A stretch of DNA of 13,496 nt from Proteobacteria bacterium UBA6920 (GTDB lineage Bacteria > Pseudomonadota > Gammaproteobacteria > SG8-11): contig DKAS01000139.1 of the NCBI GenBank assembly GCA_002448875.1, forward strand, positions 1 to 13,496, in the 5' to 3' direction. This document shows, piece after piece, positions 6,009-13,496 of the stretch (the first letter of the stretch is position 1; every line of letters starts with the position of its first letter). A program made the position numbers and the translations under genes. The notes under the pieces are model-generated. The model did not search any database. It saw only the letters and a program-made list of their open reading frames with translations, and was not told the origin of the DNA.

Positions 6009-8387
6009 CTAAAATGGCGCGCCAATGTACCATTGGAACACCCGCGTCTGGTCGTACCGGGTCTCACCGATGGGCCAGCCCCAATTGAAGGAGAACACGC
6101 CTATGGGACTGACCCACAGGACGGCGAAGCCATAAGCCGTGCGCATCCGGTCATCGATGGCGGTATCGATGGTGTCCCGGGAATTGCGGTTCAGCAGGCG
6201 CACGGTGCCGCTGTCGACGAAGGTGCTGATCCGGAAATTCTTGCTATTTTCCGCGAAAGGTATCGGAAAAATCAACTCTGCATTGGCCACCATCTTGGTG
6301 TCCCCGCCGACGGCATCCCCGGTCTCCCGGTCCCTGGGGCCCAGGCTGTTGGGGCGGTAACCGCGCACCGTCTTTACCCCGCCAGCGAAATAGCGTTCAA
6401 AAAACGGCAGCTCCTGGGTCTGGCCATAGCCGGCGCCGTAGCCAAGAAAGCTGCGCAACTGGAACACCCAGCCATCCGCCAGCTCCCAATCCATTTCCTG
6501 ATCCTGGCTGACTTTATAGTATTCCAGATCCCCGCCCGGCGTGGCCAGGTCCAGGGAGAAGCGCTGCAGAAAACCGCTTTCCGCCAGGAATGTCCGGTTT
6601 CTGGTGTCATGGGTCCAGCCGGTGTCCAAGGTCACGGTATTGAACTCGCGTCCGTTGTCCTGCTGCCAGGTGCGAAACGCCAGCGGCGCCTCATACAGAT
6701 CCTGGCCATCCGGGCCTTTGAGGGTGTCGCCGTTGGCATCTTTCTTGGTGTCGTTATTCACCTTGAGCAGGGTCTTCTTGAACTCCAGCCCCAGCCGGCC
6801 GGTATTGAACTCGCTCAGGGGCAGACCGAAATTCATCCGTGCCCCGCGGTCGTCGGCGGAATAATCGCCATAGCCGCCCTTGGCGGCATCGACGTTGGAA
6901 TAGAATACCGACATGGTACGGCTGATGCCGCTCTCGGTGAAATACGGATTGGTCCAGGAGAAATTGAGCGTCTTGCGATACCGGTCCTTGACCGCTTCCA
7001 GGCTGACGCGCTTGCCGGAACCGACGAAGTTGTTAAGCACTACGTTGGCGTTCAGGGTCAGACCGTTGGGCTGGGCATAACCCACACCGGCCTGCAATTG
7101 CCCGCGCGAGCCTTCGGCCACTTTGACGTTGACATCGACCTGGTCGGAGGTGCCGGGCACCGCCGGTGTTTCGATATTGATGTCCTCGAAGAAGCCCAGA
7201 CGCTGCAGGCGCGTTTTCGAACGATTGAGTTTCTGCGGTGTAAACCAGCCGCCCTCCAGCTGGCGCAGTTCACGGCGGATGACCTCGTCGGAGGTTTCCT
7301 CGTTGCCGCTGATGTTGATGCGCCGGACGTAGACGCGGTTGCCCGGATCGACGAAAAAAGTCAGCGCCACGCTCTTGTTGGTATCATCGATATCAGGCAC
7401 GGCATTGACGTTGGCGAAGGCATAGCCATTGTCACCGAGGCGATCGCTGATGGCGGTGCTGGAATCGGTGACCAGTTTGCGCGAAAAAACTTCGCCGGCC
7501 TTGACCTTGACCAGGCCATTGAGCTCTTTCTCATCCACCACCATTTCGCCCATCAATTTGACATCCTTCACCGAATAGCGCTCGCCTTCCTGGATGACGA
7601 TGGTGATATAGATGTCCTCCTTGTCCGGAGAAATAGACACCTGGGTAGAGAGAATATCGAACTTGATATAACCGCGATCGAGGTAGTACGAGCGCAAGCG
7701 CTCCAGGTCACCCTGCAGTTTCTGCTTGGAATACTTGTCGCTGTCGGAAAATACGGTGGCGAATCCCGGCCCAGTCAACTCGAAATCGGCGGTCAGCGTG
7801 TTCTCGTCGAACACCTTGTTGCCGATGATATTGATGCGGCTGATGCGGGCCGAAGCGCCCTCGTTGATGACGATGGCCACGTCCACGCGATTGCGCTCGC
7901 GGGTGGTGATGCGCGACTCTATCTTCACCGCATACTTGCCCAGGGACACGTACTGCCGGCGGATTTCCTGCTCCATCTGGTCCAGCAGCGAGCGGTTGAA
8001 CACGCGGTTTTCCCCCAGCCCGACCTCCTTCAACGCCTTCTCCAGCACCTCCGTGGTGATGCTGTCATTGCCGCTGATGGCGATGGAGGCGATGGCCGGC
8101 CGCTCCTCCACCTCGATCACCAGCAGATCACCTTTCTGGTAGATCTTCACGTCGGAGAAAAAACCGGTCTTGTAGAGGCTGCGAATCGCTTCCGCAGCTT
8201 TATCAGTGCTGGCGATGTCACCGACCTTGAGCGGCAGGTAGTTGAGCACGGTGCCCACCGAGATGCGCTGCAAGCCGGTGACACTGATGTTCTTGATCAC
8301 GAAATCTTCGGCGGCAGCGCTCTGCAACACTGACAACAGGAGAAACAAAATAAGCGGTCCGGCGCGTCCTGATACCCCATACTGCAT
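6009..8387 (-). CDS. bamA: outer membrane protein assembly factor BamA
   Basis: BamA is the essential core of the outer-membrane beta-barrel assembly machine. The protein has 792 residues, normal for the family. A signal peptide with cleavage near SAAA-EDF (residue 26) is followed by five POTRA domains (roughly 27-97, 98-178, 180-269, 271-348, 351-427). A 16-strand barrel follows from about 428. The conserved loop-6 motif VRGYR is at 674-678, preceded by LPFFERYFAGG. The protein ends in Phe, the usual C-terminal signal of outer-membrane proteins. The predicted extracellular loop 4 (about 544-580) is Asp/Asn/Gly-rich. The start ATG lies 15 bp after the rseP stop, with an AAGGA that overlaps that stop and sits 11 nt upstream, suggesting coupled translation. 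Confidence 0.98.
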   Translation of the reverse strand: MQYGVSGRAGPLILFLLLSVLQSAAAEDFVIKNISVTGLQRISVGTVLNYLPLKVGDIASTDKAAEAIRSLYKTGFFSDVKIYQKGDLLVIEVEERPAIASIAISGNDSITTEVLEKALKEVGLGENRVFNRSLLDQMEQEIRRQYVSLGKYAVKIESRITTRERNRVDVAIVINEGASARISRINIIGNKVFDENTLTADFELTGPGFATVFSDSDKYSKQKLQGDLERLRSYYLDRGYIKFDILSTQVSISPDKEDIYITIVIQEGERYSVKDVKLMGEMVVDEKELNGLVKVKAGEVFSRKLVTDSSTAISDRLGDNGYAFANVNAVPDIDDTNKSVALTFFVDPGNRVYVRRINISGNEETSDEVIRRELRQLEGGWFTPQKLNRSKTRLQRLGFFEDINIETPAVPGTSDQVDVNVKVAEGSRGQLQAGVGYAQPNGLTLNANVVLNNFVGSGKRVSLEAVKDRYRKTLNFSWTNPYFTESGISRTMSVFYSNVDAAKGGYGDYSADDRGARMNFGLPLSEFNTGRLGLEFKKTLLKVNNDTKKDANGDTLKGPDGQDLYEAPLAFRTWQQDNGREFNTVTLDTGWTHDTRNRTFLAESGFLQRFSLDLATPGGDLEYYKVSQDQEMDWELADGWVFQLRSFLGYGAGYGQTQELPFFERYFAGGVKTVRGYRPNSLGPRDRETGDAVGGDTKMVANAELIFPIPFAENSKNFRISTFVDSGTVRLLNRNSRDTIDTAIDDRMRTAYGFAVLWVSPIGVFSFNWGWPIGETRYDQTRVFQWYIGAPF

Positions 8388-8402
8388 CGAGATTGTTATC
8401 CT

Positions 8403-9776
8403 TTATTTTAATATGCGCGCGAAATCGTTGTAGAGAGCGATAGACATGAGCAGCATGAGAATAACCAACCCCACCTGCTGCAGTCTCATCTGGTAGGCTT
8501 CCGACAGCGGTCCTCCCTTGATCCACTCGATGCCGTAAAACATCAGGTGACCACCGTCGAGCACGGGTATGGGCAACAAATTTAATACACCCAGGCTCAC
8601 ACTGACAATAGCCAGGAACGCCAGAAACGTCGTCAGGCCAGCGCTGGCGGTGTAACCGGCGTATTTGGCGATGGTGATGGGGCCGCTGAGATTGTCCAGG
8701 GACACTTCACCGATGATCATCTTGCCCAGCATCCGCAGGGTGAGGGCCGACATTTCCCAGGTTTTGGCGGTGGCATTGTACAGCCCCTCCAGGGGCCCAT
8801 AGCGCAAGACGGCGCGCAGCGACTCCGGCACCGGTCCTGGAGGCTGGGCAGCGGCGCCGATCTGACCGATAGTCTGGCCATCCTCCTGCACCACCGCCGG
8901 GGTCAACATCAGCTGCAGGGTCTGGTCGGCGCGCTGAATTTCCACCGCCATCGCCTGCCCGGGGTGAGCACGGATGATCTGCACCCACTGCTCCCAGTCG
9001 CCAACCACCTGATCCGCGGCGCGCAGAATCTTGTCGCCGGCACGCAAGCCTGCCTGTTCCGCCACTTTGCCCGCCACCACCGAGCCGATGACCGCCGGCA
9101 GATCGGGCTGGACCATGGCCAGACCCAGTTGCTCCAACACCCGCCCATCTTTGATGGTATTGATGAAATCCTTGTCCAGCGTCATGGCGACGGTGCGCGT
9201 GGGGGCTTCCCCGTGGCGCAGCGTCAATTCCACCCGGCGCGCATCCAGTATGCCGCTGAGAATCGCCTGCCGCACCGCATCCCAGGTGGGCGTGGTCTGG
9301 CCGTCGACGGCGACGATTTCCTCATCCGCGACGATACCCGCGGCCGCGGCCAACGAGCCGGTGCTTACCTCCCCTACCAGGGGCCGGATACCCGGCAGAC
9401 CGATGACGAACATCAACCAGTAGGCAATGATGGCAAACAGAAAATTGAACAGCGGCCCGGCAAAAACAATGGCGCTGCGCTTGCCCAGGGATTGGCGGTT
9501 AAAAGCCCGGTGCAGCTCCTCGGCGGGGACCTCGCCCTCGCGCTCGTCCAGCATTTTCACGTAACCGCCCAGAGGTACCGCCGCAAGCACATACTCGGTG
9601 CGATCGGCACCGGCGACACGCTTCCACAGCGCCCGTCCGAAACCGATGGAAAAACGTAATACCTTGACTCCCGCCCGCCGCGCCACCCAGAAGTGCCCCA
9701 GTTCGTGAACGGTTATCAACAAGCCCAGGGCGACAATGAACGCCGCCAGTGAAAACGCTATATTCCCCATCGACAC
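8403..9776 (-). CDS. rseP: RIP metalloprotease RseP (site-2 protease)
   Basis: RseP is an inner-membrane zinc protease that cuts anti-sigma factor RseA after DegS, releasing sigma-E, and also clears signal-peptide remnants. The protein has 457 residues. The zinc motif HELGH is at 24-28 in the first membrane segment, with the third ligand Asp407 in NLLPIPVLDGGH. The family motifs SIGFGRALW, PLGGYVKMLDERE and FAGPLFNF are present. Two tandem periplasmic PDZ domains (about 131-197 and 228-293) lie between the membrane segments. I chose the GTG at 9776 because GAGGG ends 9 nt before it; the in-frame ATG at 9770 would be 15 nt away with no other site. It begins only 6 bp after the dxr stop, so it is co-transcribed. 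Confidence 0.97.
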   Translation of the reverse strand: MSMGNIAFSLAAFIVALGLLITVHELGHFWVARRAGVKVLRFSIGFGRALWKRVAGADRTEYVLAAVPLGGYVKMLDEREGEVPAEELHRAFNRQSLGKRSAIVFAGPLFNFLFAIIAYWLMFVIGLPGIRPLVGEVSTGSLAAAAGIVADEEIVAVDGQTTPTWDAVRQAILSGILDARRVELTLRHGEAPTRTVAMTLDKDFINTIKDGRVLEQLGLAMVQPDLPAVIGSVVAGKVAEQAGLRAGDKILRAADQVVGDWEQWVQIIRAHPGQAMAVEIQRADQTLQLMLTPAVVQEDGQTIGQIGAAAQPPGPVPESLRAVLRYGPLEGLYNATAKTWEMSALTLRMLGKMIIGEVSLDNLSGPITIAKYAGYTASAGLTTFLAFLAIVSVSLGVLNLLPIPVLDGGHLMFYGIEWIKGGPLSEAYQMRLQQVGLVILMLLMSIALYNDFARILK

Positions 9777-9782
9777 GTGGTT

Positions 9783-10982
9783 TTACCCTCGTTTGTGTAT
9801 CTGGCGCATGGCGTGCGCCCTGGCCTGTTCATCGGCAGCCAGGATGGCTTCCAAAGACTGCGCCGACCCCGGAGGGCAGGCGCCCATTGTATCCTCCACC
9901 ACGGTCGCTATCTGCGTGAAGCGAATTTTTTTGTCTAAAAAAGCGCCAACCGCAATTTCATTGGCCGCATTCAACACTGCCGGTGCGGTCCCCCCGGCAC
10001 GGGCGGCCTGCATCGCCAGGCCCAGACAGGGATACCGACCCAGGTCCGGCGCGGCGAAATCCAGGTGCGCCACCTGAAAGATATCCAGCGCCGCCACTCC
10101 CGAATCGATGCGTTCGGGCCAGGCCAGGGCGTTGGCAATGGGAATACGCATGTCCGGGTTGCCCAACTGTGCCAGCACCGAACCGTCACGATATTGCACC
10201 ATCGAATGGATAACGCTCTGCCGATGGATCACCACCTGGATCTGATCCACCCGGGCATTGAACAGCCAGCAGGCTTCGATCACCTCCAGCCCCTTGTTCA
10301 TCATACTGGCGGAATCCACCGAGATCTTCCTGCCCATCACCCAGTTGGGATGTTTGCAGGCCTGTTCGGGCGTCACCGTCTCGAGCTTCGACAACTCCAG
10401 GGAGTGGAAAGGTCCGCCGGAGGCGGTCAGCAAGATGCGCTCGACGCCGGCGCGCTGAATATCCTCGGTAGCATCCGCGGGCATGCACTGGAAAATCGCG
10501 TTGTGCTCGCTGTCCACCGGCAGCACGACCGCAGCGTTGGCCCGTACCGTGTCCATAAACAACTGTCCGGACATGACCAGCGCTTCCTTGTTGGCCAGCA
10601 GTATGCGTTTTCCCGCCCGCGCCGCCGCCAGAGTAGGCAGCAGACCGGCGGCGCCGACGATAGCCGCAACCACCAGTTGCGTTTCCGTGGCTGCGGCCAC
10701 CTGCTCCATGGCGGTAACGCCGCTCAGCACCTCGCAGCGACAGCCGCGTTGTTGCAGCAGCTCGCGCAACTGCCCCGCCTGTGCCGCGCCTTCCATGACG
10801 GCATAACGCGGCTGAAACTCAACGCATAGCTCGGCCATGCGCGCCACCTGGCTGCGCGCCACCAGGGCGGTAACATGAAAGCGATCGGGATGACGGCGAA
10901 TCACGTCCACGGTGCTCATGCCGATGGAACCGGTGGCGCCCAGCAGGGTGATACCGGCGGTGCCGGCCGCGGCCGAACTCAT
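9783..10982 (-). CDS. dxr: 1-deoxy-D-xylulose 5-phosphate reductoisomerase
   Basis: Dxr (IspC) rearranges and reduces DXP to MEP using NADPH, the committed step of the non-mevalonate isoprenoid pathway, the target of fosmidomycin. From the ATG at 10982 the protein has 399 residues, matching the family (398 in Escherichia). The open frame continues upstream into cdsA, but that part is not homologous. The NADPH-binding motif [16 protein letters not shown] starts at residue 13. The metal ligands are Asp157 and Glu159 ([11 protein letters not shown]) and Glu233 ([11 protein letters not shown]). The flexible-loop and substrate motifs SGGPF and [15 protein letters not shown] are intact. The start overlaps the cdsA stop by 4 bp. 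Its product feeds UppS, encoded two genes upstream. Confidence 0.97.
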   Translation of the reverse strand: MSSAAAGTAGITLLGATGSIGMSTVDVIRRHPDRFHVTALVARSQVARMAELCVEFQPRYAVMEGAAQAGQLRELLQQRGCRCEVLSGVTAMEQVAAATETQLVVAAIVGAAGLLPTLAAARAGKRILLANKEALVMSGQLFMDTVRANAAVVLPVDSEHNAIFQCMPADATEDIQRAGVERILLTASGGPFHSLELSKLETVTPEQACKHPNWVMGRKISVDSASMMNKGLEVIEACWLFNARVDQIQVVIHRQSVIHSMVQYRDGSVLAQLGNPDMRIPIANALAWPERIDSGVAALDIFQVAHLDFAAPDLGRYPCLGLAMQAARAGGTAPAVLNAANEIAVGAFLDKKIRFTQIATVVEDTMGACPPGSAQSLEAILAADEQARAHAMRQIHKRG

Positions 10983-11806
10983 AGGCCGGCTCCCAGCAGC
11001 AGGGCGAACAGGAACAGCGGTGCGGCGGCGGTGATGCTGTCGATACGGTCCAGCATGCCGCCATGCCCGGGCAGCAGCTGGCCGCTGTCCTTCAACTGTG
11101 CCTGCCGTTTGAACAGACTTTCGAGCAGATCGCCGACGATGCAAAACGGCACCACCGCCAGGGAAACGGCAACCAGCCACACGGCCTGCGCCGTTCCGAG
11201 GTCGAGCAGCGCGCTGCCCGCGGCGGCGACGATGGCTACGGCGACAAAGCCACCGACCACCCCCTCCCATGTTTTACCCGGGCTGATCACCGGCGCCAGC
11301 TTGGTCTTGCCGAATTTGCGCCCCGCAAAATACGCGCCGCTGTCCGCCCAGGAGGTTACCCACAGGAGAAAATAGACATACCCGGGACCGAAGCGTGGGT
11401 CGCCGTGCATTACCGTCAGGGCGTACCAGGGTGGCAGCAGCAGCAAGGCACCCAGCAGGATGCGCAGCGGCACCGGCAGGGCGCGCAGATGCAGGCGCTG
11501 GGAGAAGAACGCCAGCCACAGGGTAGCCAGCAGCCACCAGACGGCCGCCGTCGCCAGCAGGTAAATCGTCAGCTGCGGCTGATTGCGAAACATCCACCAC
11601 AGGCCGGCAAAGCCGCCGACTATGACCAGGAAAAAAACGCCCTGCAAGGCCCGGCTGGCAAAACCGGCCAGGCGATTCCATTCATGGGCGCCGATACCGA
11701 TGGCGACGGCCAGCAAGGCGGCGAATACCAGGGTCGGCGACAGGAAAATGAGCGCAGTCAGCGCCAGCGCCAGGGCGAATGCGGTCAGCAATCGTTGCTT
11801 AAGCAC
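10979..11806 (-). CDS. cdsA: phosphatidate cytidylyltransferase (CDP-diglyceride synthase)
   Basis: CdsA is a polytopic inner-membrane enzyme that makes CDP-diacylglycerol from phosphatidic acid and CTP, the branch point to all phospholipids. The protein has 275 residues with about eight hydrophobic segments spread through the chain. The family signature is complete near the C-terminus (residues 230-256): S-L-F-K-R, then [18 protein letters not shown]. The conserved [19 protein letters not shown] and SPGKTWEG stretches (152-182) are also present. The start is GTG at 11806, giving the MLKQR opening common in this family, and it overlaps the uppS stop by 8 bp. No ATG fits. Order uppS-cdsA-dxr is standard. 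Confidence 0.96.
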   Translation of the reverse strand: MLKQRLLTAFALALALTALIFLSPTLVFAALLAVAIGIGAHEWNRLAGFASRALQGVFFLVIVGGFAGLWWMFRNQPQLTIYLLATAAVWWLLATLWLAFFSQRLHLRALPVPLRILLGALLLLPPWYALTVMHGDPRFGPGYVYFLLWVTSWADSGAYFAGRKFGKTKLAPVISPGKTWEGVVGGFVAVAIVAAAGSALLDLGTAQAVWLVAVSLAVVPFCIVGDLLESLFKRQAQLKDSGQLLPGHGGMLDRIDSITAAAPLFLFALLLGAGL

Positions 11807-12563
11807 GAATCAGCTGCTCCACCTGTTTACCGGTGCGGCCGAAGCGGCGCTGCCGCTGGGCAAAGGAGGCCAGCGCCAGCGCGAACTGCTGCTTGTCGAA
11901 ATCCGGCCATAGCACGTCGGTGAAATACAGTTCGGTATAGGACAGCTGCCACAGGAGAAAATTACTGATGCGCTGCTCGCCACCGGTGCGGATGAACAGG
12001 TCGGGCTCCGGCAGGTCGTGCAGACTCAAGCGAGCCTGCAATGCCGTTTCGTCGACGGCCTCGGGCGCCAGCGTCCCCGCGGCCACGTCACGCGCCAGGG
12101 ATCGCGCCGCCTGAGTAATATCCCAACGCCCGCCGTAGTTGGCCGCGATCACCAGGGTCAGGCCGGTATTGGCGCGGGTCAACGCCTCGGCATCGCGTAT
12201 GCTTTGCTGCAATTTGGGCTCAAAACCGCTGACATCGCCGACAATGCGCATGCGCACATTATTGGCATGCAGCTTCTTGACTTCGTGTGACAGGGCAGTG
12301 ATGAACAATTCCATCAGCAACCCGACTTCCTGGGCGGGACGCCGCCAGTTCTCGCTGCTGAACGCGAACAGCGTCAGCACCTCGATCTTATTTTCGGCGC
12401 AAGCCTGGACGATGGCGCGCACCGTCTCCACTCCGGCGCGATGCCCGGAGACGCGCAGCTTGCCGCGCTGTTCAGCCCAGCGTCCGTTGCCATCCATGAT
12501 AATGCACACATGGCGCGGCATGGTCTGCTGGCAACGATCTATTTCCTGATCACCGTTCGACAT
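11799..12563 (-). CDS. uppS: undecaprenyl diphosphate synthase
   Basis: UppS is a cis-prenyltransferase that adds eight isoprene units to farnesyl diphosphate, forming the C55 carrier for peptidoglycan and O-antigen. The protein has 254 residues. The catalytic motif MDGNGRWA is at 23-30, with Asp24 equivalent to Escherichia Asp26. SSENWRRP (69-76) and the C-terminal substrate and metal site RTGGEQRISNFLLWQLSYTE (192-211) are intact. The ATG start has a purine-rich GGTAGAGAG directly upstream. A 67-bp gap separates it from frr, with no clear promoter or terminator in it. It shares 8 bp with cdsA. Confidence 0.97.
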   Translation of the reverse strand: MSNGDQEIDRCQQTMPRHVCIIMDGNGRWAEQRGKLRVSGHRAGVETVRAIVQACAENKIEVLTLFAFSSENWRRPAQEVGLLMELFITALSHEVKKLHANNVRMRIVGDVSGFEPKLQQSIRDAEALTRANTGLTLVIAANYGGRWDITQAARSLARDVAAGTLAPEAVDETALQARLSLHDLPEPDLFIRTGGEQRISNFLLWQLSYTELYFTDVLWPDFDKQQFALALASFAQRQRRFGRTGKQVEQLIRA

Positions 12564-12630
12564 CGCTCTCTACCCATTGGCGGCGCGTGAGGAAAGCAGT
12601 GACAGCACCTGCTGGCGACGCTCGGCGTTG

Positions 12631-13188
12631 TCAGATTTCCATCAAGTCCTTTTCTTTTTCTTCCAGGACCTTGTCGATTTCCGCAATGTATTTGTTGGTC
12701 AACTTCTGGATTTCTTCCTCGCCGCGCCGCGCATCGTCCTCACTGATCTCCTTTTCCTTCAACAGCTCCTTGAGATCCTGATTGGCGTCACGACGGATAT
12801 TGCGCACCGCCACCCGGCCGTTCTCCGCTTCGGCCTTGACCAGCTTGATCATGTCGCGGCGCCGTTCCTCGGTCAATGCCGGCAACGGCACCCGGATGAC
12901 TTCGCCGGCGGATACCGGATTCAAACCCAGATCGCTGTCACGAATGGCTTTTTCCACCACCGGGCCCATGTTTTTTTCCCAGACGGTGACAGTCAGCATG
13001 CGCGCATCGGCGGCGTTGACATTGGCCACCTGCTTCAAGGGCACGTCGGAGCCATAATAGGAAACCATGACGTGATCCAGCAGACCGGGATGAGCCCGCC
13101 CGGTGCGCATCTTGGACAGATCATGCTTCAAGGCCTCGACGGATTTGCGCATGCGCGCTTCGGCGTCCTTCTTGATATCCTGGATCAT
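12631..13188 (-). CDS. frr: ribosome recycling factor
   Basis: RRF splits post-termination ribosomes together with EF-G so that subunits can be reused. The protein has 185 residues, exactly the usual length. It follows the family throughout: [20 protein letters not shown] (27-46) in the first helix and hinge, then the domain II segment. The conserved VRNIRRDAN (128-136) includes Arg132, which is essential for function in Escherichia. The charged C-terminal helix is present. A strong ribosome site GGAG lies 7 nt before the ATG, inside the end of pyrH. The start overlaps the pyrH stop by 4 bp, so the two are translated together. Confidence 0.98.
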   Translation of the reverse strand: MIQDIKKDAEARMRKSVEALKHDLSKMRTGRAHPGLLDHVMVSYYGSDVPLKQVANVNAADARMLTVTVWEKNMGPVVEKAIRDSDLGLNPVSAGEVIRVPLPALTEERRRDMIKLVKAEAENGRVAVRNIRRDANQDLKELLKEKEISEDDARRGEEEIQKLTNKYIAEIDKVLEEKEKDLMEI

Positions 13189-13496
13189 GCCTGGTCTCCC
13201 CTTTCGATGAGCGTACCTTCGTCCTCGCCGTTGATGATGCGCAGCAGCGCGCCCGCCTTGTTCATGTCGAACACCCGCAGCGGCATATTATAGTCACGAC
13301 ACAGGGCAATGGCGGTGGCATCCATTACCATCAGTTTCTTTTCCAGAGCTTCGTCGTAGGTCAGACGCGTATAGCGGGTGGCGTCCGGAAATTTTTTCGG
13401 GTCCGCGCTGTAAACTCCGTCCACCTTGGTGGCTTTGATCACCAGCTGCGCGCCGATTTCTATGCCGCGCAGGCTGGCGGCGGAATCGGTGGTGAA
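13185..13496 (-). CDS. pyrH: UMP kinase, C-terminal 103 residues (partial at right edge)
   Basis: This is the hexameric bacterial UMP kinase, which makes UDP for RNA, DNA and nucleotide-sugar synthesis, including the UDP-sugars used by LpxA and LpxB. Only the C-terminal ~103 of about 240 residues are inside the window; the frame is open to the right edge. Diagnostic stretches are [33 protein letters not shown], the [15 protein letters not shown] segment and [16 protein letters not shown] ending (here [13 protein letters not shown]). All align with Escherichia PyrH without gaps over the visible part. The order pyrH-frr is nearly universal in bacteria; rpsB and tsf would be expected beyond the edge. 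Confidence 0.96.
   Translation of the reverse strand, partial: FTTDSAASLRGIEIGAQLVIKATKVDGVYSADPKKFPDATRYTRLTYDEALEKKLMVMDATAIALCRDYNMPLRVFDMNKAGALLRIINGEDEGTLIERGDQA

Noticed and set aside
6033..8333. A 766-codon open frame on the plus strand opposite bamA
   Set aside because: It lies wholly antisense to a full-length BamA with clear domains; its translation has no recognisable family features and reflects codon bias of a GC-rich gene.

Overview
This window is a dense run of essential cell-envelope and housekeeping genes, all on the minus strand. The sequence suggests a gammaproteobacterium outside the Enterobacterales. The order pyrH-frr-uppS-cdsA-dxr-rseP-bamA-skp-fabZ-lpxA-lpxB-rnhB-dnaE is the classical proteobacterial rpsB-to-dnaE block, and the proteins resemble Escherichia and Pseudomonas family members. 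I cannot name the genus from sequence alone.

Layout in the direction of transcription (right to left): the C-terminal part of UMP kinase (pyrH) enters at the right edge. It is followed by ribosome recycling factor (frr), undecaprenyl diphosphate synthase (uppS), CDP-diglyceride synthase (cdsA), DXP reductoisomerase (dxr), the site-2 protease rseP, the outer-membrane assembly factor bamA and its chaperone skp. A gene-free gap of about 240 bp follows. Then come fabZ, lpxA, lpxB and rnhB, a 233 bp gap, a small c-type cytochrome lipoprotein gene, and the first 512 codons of dnaE, which leaves through the left edge. Packing is tight: pyrH/frr, cdsA/dxr and fabZ/lpxA overlap by 4 bp (ATGA), uppS/cdsA overlap by 8 bp, and most other junctions are under 70 bp.

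The genes work together in building the envelope. Dxr feeds the isoprenoid precursors that UppS makes into the lipid carrier for peptidoglycan and O-antigen. CdsA makes CDP-diacylglycerol for phospholipids. FabZ, LpxA and LpxB balance fatty-acid and lipid A synthesis. BamA and Skp place outer-membrane proteins, and RseP is the protease of the envelope stress response.

The window is mostly ordinary, and I do not see a wholly new system in it. The departures from the standard block are: (1) lpxD, normally between skp and fabZ, is absent; (2) LpxA carries a bulky Phe at the acyl-chain ruler position and a Leu where Escherichia has an active-site His; (3) a haem c lipoprotein gene sits between rnhB and dnaE, preceded by a long 18-bp-arm palindrome next to a likely promoter; (4) the DnaE PHP domain keeps some metal-ligand motifs that Escherichia has lost. 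No tRNA, rRNA, CRISPR array, insertion sequence or phage gene was seen.
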